From Allobosea sp. TND4EK4 (GTDB taxonomy: Bacteria; Pseudomonadota; Alphaproteobacteria; Rhizobiales; Beijerinckiaceae): DNA of 64,000 nucleotides. Below the pieces are notes generated by a model. It searched no databases and was not told the DNA's origin. It was given only the letters and a program-made list of their open reading frames with translations. The stretch is taken from NCBI RefSeq assembly GCF_900156025.1, contig NZ_FTMO01000005.1, forward strand, positions 1-64,000, given 5' to 3'. The translations under genes were made by a program, and so were the position numbers. Positions 7,522 through 15,941 of this stretch are shown one piece after another; within the stretch, counting starts at the first letter, position 1, and each line of letters starts with the position of its first letter.

Positions 7522-8589
7522 GTGAGCATCGCCTTGGGAACGCAGGGAGCGGCCAGCGCCCGGGAGACCTATCGGGCCCTGACCTGGCGGCGCTGCCTGA
7601 TCCTGACAGGGCTCGGTGGGCTGCTGCTGGCGAGCTTCGTCGTCGACATGATGCTCGGTCCGGCACGCTTTAGCGCCAGCCAGGTGCTGAGCGCCCTGTT
7701 CGACCCTGCCGGCGTCGCCCCGGCCCTGCGCGTGGTAATCTGGGACATCCGCCTGCCCGTCGCGCTGATGGCGGTCGTCACCGGCGCCTCGCTCGCGATC
7801 GCCGGCGCCCAGATGCAGACGATCCTGAACAACCCGCTCGCCAGCCCCTTCACGCTCGGCATCTCGGCCGCGGCGAGCTTCGGCGCGGCGCTGGCCCTGG
7901 TCTTCGGGGTCGGCATCCTGCCCTTCGCGATCGACTACATCGTGCCGATGAACGCCTTCATCGTGGCGATGGGCGCCGCGCTCCTGATCCATCTGCTGAG
8001 CCAGCGCCGCGGCGTCACCACCGAGACGGTGGTGCTGCTCGGGATCGCGCTGGTCTTCACCTTCAACGCCCTGCTCTCGCTGCTGCAGTTCTTCGCCAGC
8101 GAGCAGGCACTGGGCGCGGTGGTGTTCTGGATGATGGGCTCGCTGACCAAGGCGAGCTGGCAGAAGCTCGCCATCACCTCGACCGTGCTGCTCGTCACCC
8201 TGCCCTTCTTCATCAACCGTGCCTGGGCGATGACGACGTTGCGGCTGGGAGACGACAAGGCCGCGAGCTTCGGCATCAATGTCAGGCGCCTGCGCCTGGA
8301 GGTGATGCTGCTCGTCAGCCTGCTGGCCGCGGTACCGGTCTCCTTCGTCGGCACCATCGGCTTCATCGGCCTGGTCGGCCCGCACATCGCCCGCATGGTG
8401 ATCGGCGAGGACCAGCGCTTCTTCCTGCCCGCCTCGGCGCTGGCGGGCGCGGCGATCCTTTCGGCCTCCTCGGTCGTCTCGAAGTCTTTGATCCCGGGCC
8501 TGATCTTCCCGATCAGCATCGTCACGGCGCTGATCGGCGTGCCCTTCTTCTTCAGCCTGATCATGACCAGCCGGAAGCGCTCATGGTAA
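7522..8589 (+). CDS. FecCD-family ABC importer permease
   Basis: 355 residues with about nine or ten hydrophobic helices, the size and pattern of FecCD/BtuC permeases. Recognisable stretches are LRLPVALMAV-like WDIRLPVALMAVVTGASLAI, GAQMQTILNNPLASPFTLGIS, and the coupling-helix region FVGTIGFIGLVGPHIARMV that contacts the ATPase. It starts with GTG at 7522, 7 bp after the binding protein, and its stop overlaps the ATPase start by 7 bp. The permease probably works as a homodimer, since no second permease gene is present. Confidence 0.94.
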   Translation: MSIALGTQGAASARETYRALTWRRCLILTGLGGLLLASFVVDMMLGPARFSASQVLSALFDPAGVAPALRVVIWDIRLPVALMAVVTGASLAIAGAQMQTILNNPLASPFTLGISAAASFGAALALVFGVGILPFAIDYIVPMNAFIVAMGAALLIHLLSQRRGVTTETVVLLGIALVFTFNALLSLLQFFASEQALGAVVFWMMGSLTKASWQKLAITSTVLLVTLPFFINRAWAMTTLRLGDDKAASFGINVRRLRLEVMLLVSLLAAVPVSFVGTIGFIGLVGPHIARMVIGEDQRFFLPASALAGAAILSASSVVSKSLIPGLIFPISIVTALIGVPFFFSLIMTSRKRSW

Positions 8590-9347
8590 CGCTCGCGCTC
8601 GACGAGGTCGGCGTCGCCTATGGCCGCAACATGGTCCTGCGCGGCATCACGACGCCCGCGCCGCTGCAAGGCGGCGAGATCGTCGCGGTGATCGGGCCGA
8701 ACGCCGCCGGCAAGTCCAGCCTGTTCCGCCGCATCGCAGGCCTCGCCTCCGGCCCCGGCTCCGTGACGGTCGGCGGCGACAGCCTCGTGGCGGGCCGTGC
8801 CCAGCCGCGCATCTGCTACCTGCCGCAGGACACGGCGGTGAACGCCGTGCTCAGCGTCTATGAATCGATCCTGCTCGCCTTCAAGCAGGGCGGCTCCTGG
8901 TCGGTCAGCGACGCGGAACTCGCCCGCATCGACCATGTGCTGCGCGCGCTCGACATCGAGCACCTCGCCTTTCGGGGCCTGGGCGAATTGTCGGGCGGCC
9001 AGCGCCAGCTCGTCTCCATCGCGCAGACCCTGGCGCGCGAGCCCGACATCGTCCTGCTCGATGAGCCGACAAGCGCGCTCGACCTGCACCGCCAGTTCGA
9101 CGTGCTGACGCTGATGTCCCGCCTCACCCGCGAGCGCGGCATCCTGACCCTGGTCTCGATCCACGACCTCAACCAGGCGCTGCGCTTCGCCGACAAGGTC
9201 ATGGTGCTGGCGGATTCGACGCTGAAGGCGCTCGGCACTCCGCGCGAGGTGGTGACCTCGCAGCTTCTGGCCGATGTCTACCGCGTCAGCGCCCGGATCG
9301 AGGGCCAGCACGCATCGACCTATGTGGTGGTCGAAGGCGCGCTCTGA
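8583..9347 (+). CDS. ABC importer ATP-binding protein (FecE/BtuD-like)
   Basis: 254 residues. Walker A is GPNAAGKSS (38-46), the signature is LSGGQ (136-140), Walker B is IVLLDE (156-161) with the D-loop SALD, and the switch histidine lies in VSIHDLNQ. The N-terminal and C-terminal layout matches iron-siderophore/cobalamin importer ATPases. The ATG overlaps the permease stop by 7 bp. The stop codon lies inside a 9-bp-stem hairpin at 9337-9359, and the convergent TRAP operon ends only 18 bp further on. Confidence 0.95.
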   Translation: MVTLALDEVGVAYGRNMVLRGITTPAPLQGGEIVAVIGPNAAGKSSLFRRIAGLASGPGSVTVGGDSLVAGRAQPRICYLPQDTAVNAVLSVYESILLAFKQGGSWSVSDAELARIDHVLRALDIEHLAFRGLGELSGGQRQLVSIAQTLAREPDIVLLDEPTSALDLHRQFDVLTLMSRLTRERGILTLVSIHDLNQALRFADKVMVLADSTLKALGTPREVVTSQLLADVYRVSARIEGQHASTYVVVEGAL

Positions 9348-9359
9348 GCGAGAGCGCGC
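9337..9359. other. Hairpin at a convergent gene junction
   Basis: GCGCGCTCT (9337-9345) and AGAGCGCGC (9351-9359) form a perfect 9-bp stem with a GAGCG loop. It overlaps the ATPase stop codon and faces the dctM stop. There is no T-run on either side, so it is not a canonical intrinsic terminator, but it may slow convergent transcription. Confidence 0.5.
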
Positions 9360-9365
9360 ATCGTC

Positions 9366-10664
9366 TCAAGGCTTGATCAGCCCGGCCGTCTTCGGCAGCC
9401 AGAGCGCGAGCTCCGGGAAGAAGGTCACCGCCAGCACGATGCCGAGCATCGCGACGATGAAGGGCGGCACCTCGCGGAAGATCTCGGAGAGCGGCGTGCC
9501 CGTCAGCCCCGCCATGACGAACAGCAGCAGCCCGTGCGGCGGCAGCGTCAACCCCACCATCATGTTGAGCACGACGACGATGCCGAAATGCACGAGGTCG
9601 ATGCCGAGCCCCTGCGCCACCGGCACGATCAGCGGCACGATGACGAGCAGGATCGTCACCTCATCGAGCACGATCGCCAGGAACAGCATCAGCAGGTCGA
9701 CGATCAGCAGGAACTGCGTCGCGGTCAGGTGCCAGCCGAGCAGGGTCGACTGGATGAGCTGCGGGACGCCCTCATTGGCGACCGCATAGTTGAAGACGAA
9801 GGCGCCGCTCATGATCAGGGTGATCATCGCGGTCGCCTTCACCGTCTCGCCCATGACGTCGAGGAGCTGGCCGAGTTTCAGCGTGCGGTAGACCACGAAG
9901 GCGAGGATCAGCGCATAGCTCGCCGCGATGGCAGCCGCCTCCGTCGGCGTCGTCACGCCCGAATAGATCAGGCCGAGCAGGATGCCGGGCAGCGCGAGCG
10001 GCGCCAGCGCCCGGCCGAAGATCGCCGGCATCGCGCTCCACGGCACCCGCGCTTCGCGCGGGAAGTCGCGGCGCCGCGCGATGATGCCGATCACGAGCAT
10101 GAGCGCCAGCGCCATCATGCCGGCCGGCACCAGCCCGCCGAGGAACATCGCGCCGACCGAGGCATTCGCGATCAGCGCGTAGAAGATCATCGGGATCGAG
10201 GTCGGCATCAGCGGGCCGAGCGTCGCCGAGACCACCGATGTCGCAGCGGCGAAGCCGCGCGGATAGCGGCCGTTCTTCGTCATCATCCGCGCCACGACCA
10301 GCCCGGGGCCGGAGGCGTCCGCGACGGCCGAGCCGCTCATGCCTGAGAAGATCAGGTTCGAGACGACATTCACCTGGGCGAGCCCGCCCGGCAGATGCCC
10401 CACCATGGCCGAGCCGAAGCCGAGCAGCCGCTCGATCACGCCGCTCGCGTTCATCACATTGGCGACGAAGATGAAGAGCGGCACCGCGATCAGCAGGTAG
10501 GAATTGTAGAGCCCGTTCATCGTCTGGTCGACGACGAGCCCGACATCCTGATGCGTCGAGACCATATAGGCAAAGCCCGCCGCCAGCATCGACAGGCCGA
10601 GCGGCGCGCCAAGCACGGCCGCGACCGTGAACACGCCGAGGAGAACCCAGAGACCTTCGGACAT
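9366..10664 (-). CDS. dctM: TRAP transporter large permease DctM
   Basis: 432 residues, highly hydrophobic with about 12 segments, as in DctM/SiaM large subunits of the ion-transporter superfamily. Conserved stretches include PGGLAQVNVVSNLIFSGMSG, the SGVTTPTEAAAIAASYALI region and the C-terminal LTLPPHGLLLFVMAGLTG. It is the channel subunit of a Na+-driven tripartite importer of organic acids. It is the last gene of the leftward FAH-dctP-dctQ-dctM group, with 10 bp between dctQ and dctM. Confidence 0.95.
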   Translation of the reverse strand: MSEGLWVLLGVFTVAAVLGAPLGLSMLAAGFAYMVSTHQDVGLVVDQTMNGLYNSYLLIAVPLFIFVANVMNASGVIERLLGFGSAMVGHLPGGLAQVNVVSNLIFSGMSGSAVADASGPGLVVARMMTKNGRYPRGFAAATSVVSATLGPLMPTSIPMIFYALIANASVGAMFLGGLVPAGMMALALMLVIGIIARRRDFPREARVPWSAMPAIFGRALAPLALPGILLGLIYSGVTTPTEAAAIAASYALILAFVVYRTLKLGQLLDVMGETVKATAMITLIMSGAFVFNYAVANEGVPQLIQSTLLGWHLTATQFLLIVDLLMLFLAIVLDEVTILLVIVPLIVPVAQGLGIDLVHFGIVVVLNMMVGLTLPPHGLLLFVMAGLTGTPLSEIFREVPPFIVAMLGIVLAVTFFPELALWLPKTAGLIKP

Positions 10665-10674
10665 TCTCTGTGCC

Positions 10675-11187
10675 TCAGATGAAGGAACGCCAGCGCGGTC
10701 CCAGCAGCCGCAGCACGAGCCAGAGGCTGCGCAGGACGACCGCGACCAGGAACAGGCCGAAGCAGGAATAGATGAGGTCGAGCCTGAGGTTCAGCACAGG
10801 CGTGCGCTCGCGCCACAGGAACATCAGGTAATCGAGCGAGCCCGGAAGCGACCAGGCGAAGATGCCGCCGATAAAGAGCGCCCGCGCCAGGGCGACCCAG
10901 CGCTTCCAGCCTTCGCCGAGCGGCCGGTAGACCAGATCGAAGGTGATCTGCTCGCGGTCGCGCACGACGAAGGCGTTGGCCCAGAAGATGATCCAGATGA
11001 ACAGGATCACCGAGACCTCGTCCGCCCAGGCCGCCTCGTCATGCTCCAGATAGCGCGTCACGATCTTGTAGTTGAAGATCAGGAAGACGAGCGCGAAGAG
11101 CAGCGCCGGCACGAGTGCCGCGAAGCGGCGCAGGCCGGCTTGCCAGCCCGCCTGCGCGAGGTCCTCGGTATGCCGGCCGGGCTGCAT
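10675..11187 (-). CDS. dctQ: TRAP transporter small permease DctQ
   Basis: 170 residues with four predicted membrane helices (around LVPALLFALVFLIFNYKIV, EVSVILFIWIIFWANAFVV, RALFIGGIFAWSL and LFLVAVVLRSLW). The DEAAWADEVSV and REQITFDLVY stretches are typical of DctQ, the subunit joining the binding protein to DctM. It lies 4 bp after dctP and 10 bp before dctM. Confidence 0.92.
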   Translation of the reverse strand: MQPGRHTEDLAQAGWQAGLRRFAALVPALLFALVFLIFNYKIVTRYLEHDEAAWADEVSVILFIWIIFWANAFVVRDREQITFDLVYRPLGEGWKRWVALARALFIGGIFAWSLPGSLDYLMFLWRERTPVLNLRLDLIYSCFGLFLVAVVLRSLWLVLRLLGPRWRSFI

Positions 11188-11191
11188 CGGC

Positions 11192-12184
11192 TCAGGCCCC
11201 GGCGACGCGCTTCAGCCAGGCCATGTCCCAGGCCTTGGTGATGTCGGCGCCCGCATAGGCCTTGTCGGCCGCCTCCCGGAACGGTCCGAGATCGATCTTG
11301 TCGACGCTGAGCCCCCGGCCCTGCAGCGCGTCGATGATGCCGGCCTCGTCGGCAAGCCGGCCTTCGTCGCCGGCCTTGGCCGCCTTGCGCGCCGCGGCCT
11401 GGAAGCCGTCCTGCTGCGCCTTCGACATTCTGGCCCAGACCGGCTTCGCCACCGCGAAAAACACCGGCTGCACCATATGCGAGGTCATCACGACCTGCTC
11501 CGAGACCTCGTAGAGCTTGGCCGCGTTGAAGATCGAGAGCGGGTTTTCCTGCCCGTCGACCGTGCCCGTCTTCAGCGCCAGGTAGACCTCGGGCATGCCG
11601 AGCGGCAGCGGGCTGACGCCCAGCGTGCGGCCGAGCAGCAGCCATTCCGGCCCGGCCGGCATCCTGAGCTTGACGCCCGCCAGATCGGCCGGGCCCTTTA
11701 CCGCCCGCCTGGTGCGCAGCGAAACCTGCCGCGTTCCGAGATAATGCGTCGCGACGATCTCGATGCCCATCTTGTCGGCGACGATCTTGCGATAGGCCTC
11801 GCCCTCCGGCCCGTCGAAGACGCGCCTCAGCTGGGCGTAGTCCTTGAACAGATAGGCGCGGTTGAGGAAGCCCACCTCGGGGATCTGCTGCGCCACCTCG
11901 AAGGTGGTCATCGTGCTCATCTCGAGATTGCCGCGCTGCAAGGCGGGCACCTCGGTCCCCTGCTTGAACAGCGTCGACGCCGTATGCACGGCGACGTTGA
12001 TCCCGAGCGAGGCCGCGGCGACCTCGCTCTTGAGCTGCTCCAGGGCCTTGGCGAGGAAATCGCTCGGCGGGGCCGCCGTCGAAATCCGGATGGTGAGCGG
12101 CGCCTGCGCTTGCGCCGGTACCTTGGCGCCCGCTCCGAGCGCCGCCAGCGCCAGCCCTGCCGTCATGCTGCGTCGTGTGATCAT
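11192..12184 (-). CDS. dctP: TRAP transporter substrate-binding protein DctP
   Basis: 330 residues with an N-terminal signal containing a twin arginine (ITRRSMTAGLALAALGAG), which could be a Tat or Sec signal, cleaved after AQA near residue 27. The mature part has DctP family marks: IRISTAAPPSD at the start, the ligand-binding arginine region VKLRMPAGPEW, and the GTVDGQENPLS turn. Substrate probably carries a carboxylate that pairs with the conserved arginine. The neighbouring FAH-family hydrolase suggests a 2-keto acid or ring-cleavage product. First gene of the transporter triplet. Confidence 0.92.
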   Translation of the reverse strand: MITRRSMTAGLALAALGAGAKVPAQAQAPLTIRISTAAPPSDFLAKALEQLKSEVAAASLGINVAVHTASTLFKQGTEVPALQRGNLEMSTMTTFEVAQQIPEVGFLNRAYLFKDYAQLRRVFDGPEGEAYRKIVADKMGIEIVATHYLGTRQVSLRTRRAVKGPADLAGVKLRMPAGPEWLLLGRTLGVSPLPLGMPEVYLALKTGTVDGQENPLSIFNAAKLYEVSEQVVMTSHMVQPVFFAVAKPVWARMSKAQQDGFQAAARKAAKAGDEGRLADEAGIIDALQGRGLSVDKIDLGPFREAADKAYAGADITKAWDMAWLKRVAGA

Positions 12185-12235
12185 CGCCTCATTCCCCTCG
12201 TTGTTTGAATGCGGCCGGAGCCGGTGACAGGTCGA

Positions 12236-13150
12236 TCAGCGCGGCTCCCGGATCTCGACCGACAACGTGCCGATGCCCTCGATCGCGGCCTCGACGCTGT
12301 CGCCCACCGCAAGGAACGTGCCCTTCGGCACGCCGACGCCTGCGGGCGTGCCGGTCAGGATCAGGTCGCCCGGATCGAGCGTCATGATCCGCGACGCGGT
12401 GGCGATCTGCTCGGCGAGCGAGAAGATCATGTCGGTGGAACGGCCGTCCTGCTTGGTCTCGCCATTGACGGAGAGCTTCAGCCCGATGTTCTGCGGATCG
12501 GGGATGGCCGAGGCCGGCACGATGCGCGGGCCGATCGGGCAGCAGGTGTCGTTCGCCTTCCCGGCCACCCAGTCGAGCTTGTAGAAGGTCTCGGGCGCCC
12601 GGTTGTGGTCGCGGGCGGAAAAGTCGATCGCGACGGTGTAGCCCGCGACATGCTGCATCGCCTGATCGACGGAAACGTTGCGCGCCGTCTTGCCGATGAC
12701 GGCGGCGAGCTCGATCTCCCAGTCGAACTTCTCCGTGCCGATCGGCATGTGCACCGTCGCGCCCTCGCCGACGATGGCGTTGCGCGGCGGCTTCATGAAG
12801 AAGAACAGCCGCTGCTCCTCCTTCTTCGCGCCCGGCATGCCCATCTCGGCGAGGTGGTCGAAATAATTGGCGCCGGCGCAGAGGATCTTGCCGGGATAGA
12901 GCAGCGGCGCGAGACGGCGCGAAGGCTCGAGCCGGTCCGTCTCGTCCAGCATCCCGGCCGCACGCCCGAGCGCCGCTTCGGCCCTGCCCCAATCGGCGAA
13001 CAGCCCGGCGATACTCGTCTGGCCGGCCAACCCGGCGCGCGCCAGCGAGGGCTCCAGCCGATACAGCGCACCTCGCGCCTCGATGCAGGCAACGGCCGCG
13101 CCGCCGACCTCGACCGTGGCCAGAGCCCATTCCATCGCACCTGCCGGCAT
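12236..13150 (-). CDS. Fumarylacetoacetate hydrolase family protein
   Basis: 304 residues of the FAH fold, which hydrolyses or hydrates 2-keto acids with a divalent metal. Family marks are ILCAGANYFDHLAEMG, the metal-binding glutamate region FDWEIELAAVIGKTARNV, and the C-terminal GDLILTGTPAGVGVPKG. It is cytosolic. It lies upstream of the TRAP genes and divergent from the GntR gene, with a palindromic 63-bp gap that probably holds the operator. It likely acts on the compound that the transporter imports. Confidence 0.92.
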   Translation of the reverse strand: MPAGAMEWALATVEVGGAAVACIEARGALYRLEPSLARAGLAGQTSIAGLFADWGRAEAALGRAAGMLDETDRLEPSRRLAPLLYPGKILCAGANYFDHLAEMGMPGAKKEEQRLFFFMKPPRNAIVGEGATVHMPIGTEKFDWEIELAAVIGKTARNVSVDQAMQHVAGYTVAIDFSARDHNRAPETFYKLDWVAGKANDTCCPIGPRIVPASAIPDPQNIGLKLSVNGETKQDGRSTDMIFSLAEQIATASRIMTLDPGDLILTGTPAGVGVPKGTFLAVGDSVEAAIEGIGTLSVEIREPR

Positions 13151-13184
13151 GTCCGTTCCTCATTCGCGGCTTGCTATGAGATCA

Positions 13185-13206
13185 GACTGATTTTATAAAA
13201 TGGTCA
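13185..13206. promoter_or_regulatory. Candidate GntR operator between divergent genes
   Basis: A perfect 12-bp palindrome ATTTTATAAAAT at 13190-13201 is flanked by GAC and GTC, giving an extended imperfect dyad. It is strikingly AT-rich in a high-GC region and lies in the 63-bp gap between the FAH gene and the GntR regulator. FCD-type GntR proteins usually bind dyads in such divergent gaps. It also overlaps the likely promoters. Confidence 0.6.
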
Positions 13207-13213
13207 AGTCAAC

Positions 13214-13951
13214 ATGAAATCGGAGCGGCCGCCCCGCATGAGCGACACGCTCACCGACATCCGCTCGCAGGCCGAGCGGGCCTATCAGCGCCTCAGGGGC
13301 GAGATCCTGCATGGCGACCTGATGCCGGGCGAGCGACTGCGCGCCAACGATCTGCAGGACCGCTTCCAGCTCGGCCTGACGCCGATCCGCGAGGCGCTCA
13401 TGCGCCTGTCGAGCGAAGGGCTGGTCTCGGCGGAGACGCATCGCGGCTCGCGCGTCAGCGAAACCTCTCTGCCGGAATTCTCGGACTTGATGGCGACGCG
13501 CCGCCAGATCGAGCGGCTGTGCCTGACGCAGGCCATCGCGCGCGGCGACGCCGCCTGGGAGGCAGAGATCGTCGCTGCGATGCACCTGTTGTCGCGCACC
13601 CCGCTGCCCGCCTCGCCCGACGACCGCGAGGCGGCGGCGCTGTGGGAGGCCCATCACCGCCGCTTCCACCAGGCGCTGGTCTCCGCCTGTGGCTCCGACT
13701 GGCTGCTGCGCTTCTGGTCGATGCTCGCCGACCATTCCGAGCGCTACCGCAAGCTCAGGCTGCTCCACCGGCACGAGGCGCAGGCCGAGGTCCGCGACGT
13801 CAACAGCGAGCATGCCGCGATCATGGATGCCGTGCTCGCGCGCGATGCCGACAAGGCCTGCGCGCTGCTCGACGCGCACCTGGCCGCCACCGAAACCAGC
13901 GTGCTGCGCCTGCTGCGGGCCGGAACAAGCGAAGAGGAGACCGCAGGATGA
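13214..13951 (+). CDS. GntR family regulator, FadR/FCD subgroup
   Basis: 245 residues. The N-terminal winged helix covers about residues 16-80, with QRLRGEILHGDLMPGERLRA and the recognition helix LGLTPIREALMRLSSEGLV. The C-terminal all-helical FCD ligand domain has conserved residues including HHRFHQAL-like HHRRFHQALVSACGS and NSEHAAIMDAV, where histidines normally bind a metal that holds a carboxylate effector. It is divergent from the FAH-TRAP genes and is their likely regulator. A start at 13238 (MSDTLTDI) is an alternative. Its stop overlaps the next gene (ATGA). Confidence 0.93.
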   Translation: MKSERPPRMSDTLTDIRSQAERAYQRLRGEILHGDLMPGERLRANDLQDRFQLGLTPIREALMRLSSEGLVSAETHRGSRVSETSLPEFSDLMATRRQIERLCLTQAIARGDAAWEAEIVAAMHLLSRTPLPASPDDREAAALWEAHHRRFHQALVSACGSDWLLRFWSMLADHSERYRKLRLLHRHEAQAEVRDVNSEHAAIMDAVLARDADKACALLDAHLAATETSVLRLLRAGTSEEETAG

Positions 13952-14265
13952 TCATCCGTTCCGCCGTGCTCGAAGGCGATGTGCCGGAGGCCGACCGCGC
14001 CCATTTCGACCGGCAGATGGTCGAAACCGTGCTGCCCGCGATTCGCCGCTATCCCGGCATCCGCGACGTGACGATCCGCTGGCGTGCCGAGCAGGAGGAC
14101 GGCGCCCCGCCGGTCTACCTGACCTTCGATCTCGTCTTCGGCAGCCTGGAGGCGATGCATGCGGCGCTCGCCAGCGAAATCCGGCAGGAGGTCCGCGCCG
14201 AGCTCGGCACGATCATGCCGTTGTTCAAGGGCCGGGTCTATCATCTGATCCTGCGGCAGGACTGA
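13948..14265 (+). CDS. EthD-like small dimeric alpha/beta-barrel protein
   Basis: 105 residues beginning MIIRSAVLEGDVPEADRAHF, with an ATG that overlaps the GntR stop as ATGA, a strong sign of coupling. The pattern of a strand, a helix with FDRQMVETVLPAIRRYPGI, a strand VTIRW and a second repeat ending PLFKGRVYHLILRQD fits a ferredoxin-like dimeric barrel of the EthD/monooxygenase group. I assign the fold with moderate confidence and no specific reaction. Being coupled to the regulator suggests a minor enzyme of the same catabolic pathway. Confidence 0.75.
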   Translation: MIIRSAVLEGDVPEADRAHFDRQMVETVLPAIRRYPGIRDVTIRWRAEQEDGAPPVYLTFDLVFGSLEAMHAALASEIRQEVRAELGTIMPLFKGRVYHLILRQD

Positions 14266-14386
14266 CCGCCCTCCGGAAGCCCTGCGGCCCTGCCATGTGT
14301 CGGCTGCGCTTCTGCGGCCGGCCCCTTATGCCTAGCATCCATTCAGGCACCGAAGGACCGCGATTCACGCTGCCCTCTCGCTCTGG

Positions 14387-15769
14387 ATGATGTTGATGAC
14401 CAATCCGCTCGCACCCGTTCTCGATCACATCGATACGCAGCGTGACGCCTTCCTCGGCCGCCTGATCGATTACCTGCGCCACCCCAGCATCAGCGCGGAG
14501 AATATCGGGATCAACGAAGTCGGGACCCTGCTCGTCGAGATGCTGACCGGGATCGGACTGGACGCGCAGCTCGCGCCGAGCGAAGGCCACCCGATGGTGA
14601 TCGGCCGCTGGGAGAAGGCGCCCGGCAAGCCGACCGTGCTGCTCTACGGCCATTACGACGTGCAGCCTGCGGACCCGCTCGACAAATGGGTCTCGCCGCC
14701 CTTCGAGCCGACGATCCGCGACGGGCGGCTCTATGCGCGCGGCGTCGGCGACAACAAGGGCCAGCATTTCGCCCAGATCCTGGCGCTCGAATCGCATCTC
14801 AAGGTCAACGGCACCCTGCCCTGCAACGTCATCCTGCTGCTGGAGGGCGAGGAGGAGATCGGCAGCCCGCATATCGCGGCCTTCGCACGCAAGAACCGCC
14901 ATCTGCTCGAGGCGGACCTCTCCATCACCGCCGACGGGCCGCGCCATGCCAGCGGTGCGCCGACCATCAAGTTCGGCTCGCGCGGGGTGATCTCCTTCGA
15001 GCTGCGCTGCCGCCACGCCAGCCGCGACGTCCATTCCGGCAATTTCGGCGGCGTTGTCCCCAACCCGATCTGGACGCTCGTCCACCTGCTCGGCACCATG
15101 AAGAACGCCGAGGGCGAGATCACCATCGACGGCTTCAACGATGGCATCGAGCCGCCCGCGGCTGAAGAGCTGGCAGCGGTCGAGCGCCTGCCGCTCGATC
15201 TCGAAGCCTTCAAGCAGGGCCTCGGCCTGTCCCGCCTCGACGCGCCGGCCGACCGCCCCTTCTACGAGCGCCTCTGCTTCCGCCCGACGCTGACGATCAA
15301 CGGTTTCCACGGCGGCTATGGCGGGCCGGGCAGCAAGACCGTGCTGCCGAACGAGGCCTTCGTGAAATGCGATATCCGTCTGGTGGAGGCGCAGGACCCG
15401 GTCGATATCCTGAACAAGGTCAGGGCCCATGTCGGCAAGCATGCCCCGGAGGTCGAGCTGATCGCCGAGGAGAACGGCATGCAGCCTTCCAAGACGCCGA
15501 TCGCTTCCCCCTATACCGCGCCGCTCAGGCGCGCCTTCGTCGCGGCGCAGGGCCGCGAGCCGTTGCTGATGCCGGCCGGCTTCGGCAGCCTGCCGAATTA
15601 CGTCTTCACCAAGATCCTCGGCATCCCGGCCTTCGTCACGCCCTATGCAAACCATGACGAGGCCAATCACGCCCCCAACGAGAACATGACGCTGGACTGC
15701 TTCCACGAGGGCGTGCGCACCGGCGCGGCCGTGCTGCACGAACTGGGGGCACTGGCAGAGCGGGACTGA
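14387..15769 (+). CDS. M20 family dipeptidase
   Basis: 460 residues, typical of M20F carnosinase-like dipeptidases. Zinc ligands are visible in LLYGHYDVQPAD, the aspartate in GVGDNKGQ, the glutamates of EGEEEIGS, and a C-terminal histidine in NHDEANHAPNE. No signal peptide, so cytosolic. Several ATGs are close together (14387, 14390, 14396), and MTNPLAP at 14396 is an alternative start. It follows the GntR-EthD pair after 121 bp in the same direction and may be part of that regulon or independent. Confidence 0.93.
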   Translation: MMLMTNPLAPVLDHIDTQRDAFLGRLIDYLRHPSISAENIGINEVGTLLVEMLTGIGLDAQLAPSEGHPMVIGRWEKAPGKPTVLLYGHYDVQPADPLDKWVSPPFEPTIRDGRLYARGVGDNKGQHFAQILALESHLKVNGTLPCNVILLLEGEEEIGSPHIAAFARKNRHLLEADLSITADGPRHASGAPTIKFGSRGVISFELRCRHASRDVHSGNFGGVVPNPIWTLVHLLGTMKNAEGEITIDGFNDGIEPPAAEELAAVERLPLDLEAFKQGLGLSRLDAPADRPFYERLCFRPTLTINGFHGGYGGPGSKTVLPNEAFVKCDIRLVEAQDPVDILNKVRAHVGKHAPEVELIAEENGMQPSKTPIASPYTAPLRRAFVAAQGREPLLMPAGFGSLPNYVFTKILGIPAFVTPYANHDEANHAPNENMTLDCFHEGVRTGAAVLHELGALAERD

Positions 15770-15810
15770 CCCTCGAGGCCTCGGCCTGGTCGAGCAGCCT
15801 TGCGAACGCG

Positions 15811-15912
15811 GTCATTCCGGACAAGCCGCCTTAGCGGCGCCGATCCGGGATCCATGCCTGAACCTTCATCGGCAACGCTCCGGCCTGGATCCCGGGTCAA
15901 GCCCAGAATGAC
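15811..15912. repeat. Family B intergenic palindrome
   Basis: The left end GTCATTCCGG and the right end CCAGAATGAC are the outer arms, with inner arms GATCCGGGATCC and GGATCCCGGGTC. It fills the gap between the convergent dipeptidase and SURF1 genes. The same architecture recurs at 36065-36169. Confidence 0.8.
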
Positions 15913-15941
15913 CGAGCGCTCCCGGGCCCTTAGACACGGCG

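Noticed and set aside
9337..9359. Intrinsic terminator after the ABC importer
   Set aside because: The stem is good, but no T-run follows on either strand, so it is listed only as a hairpin.
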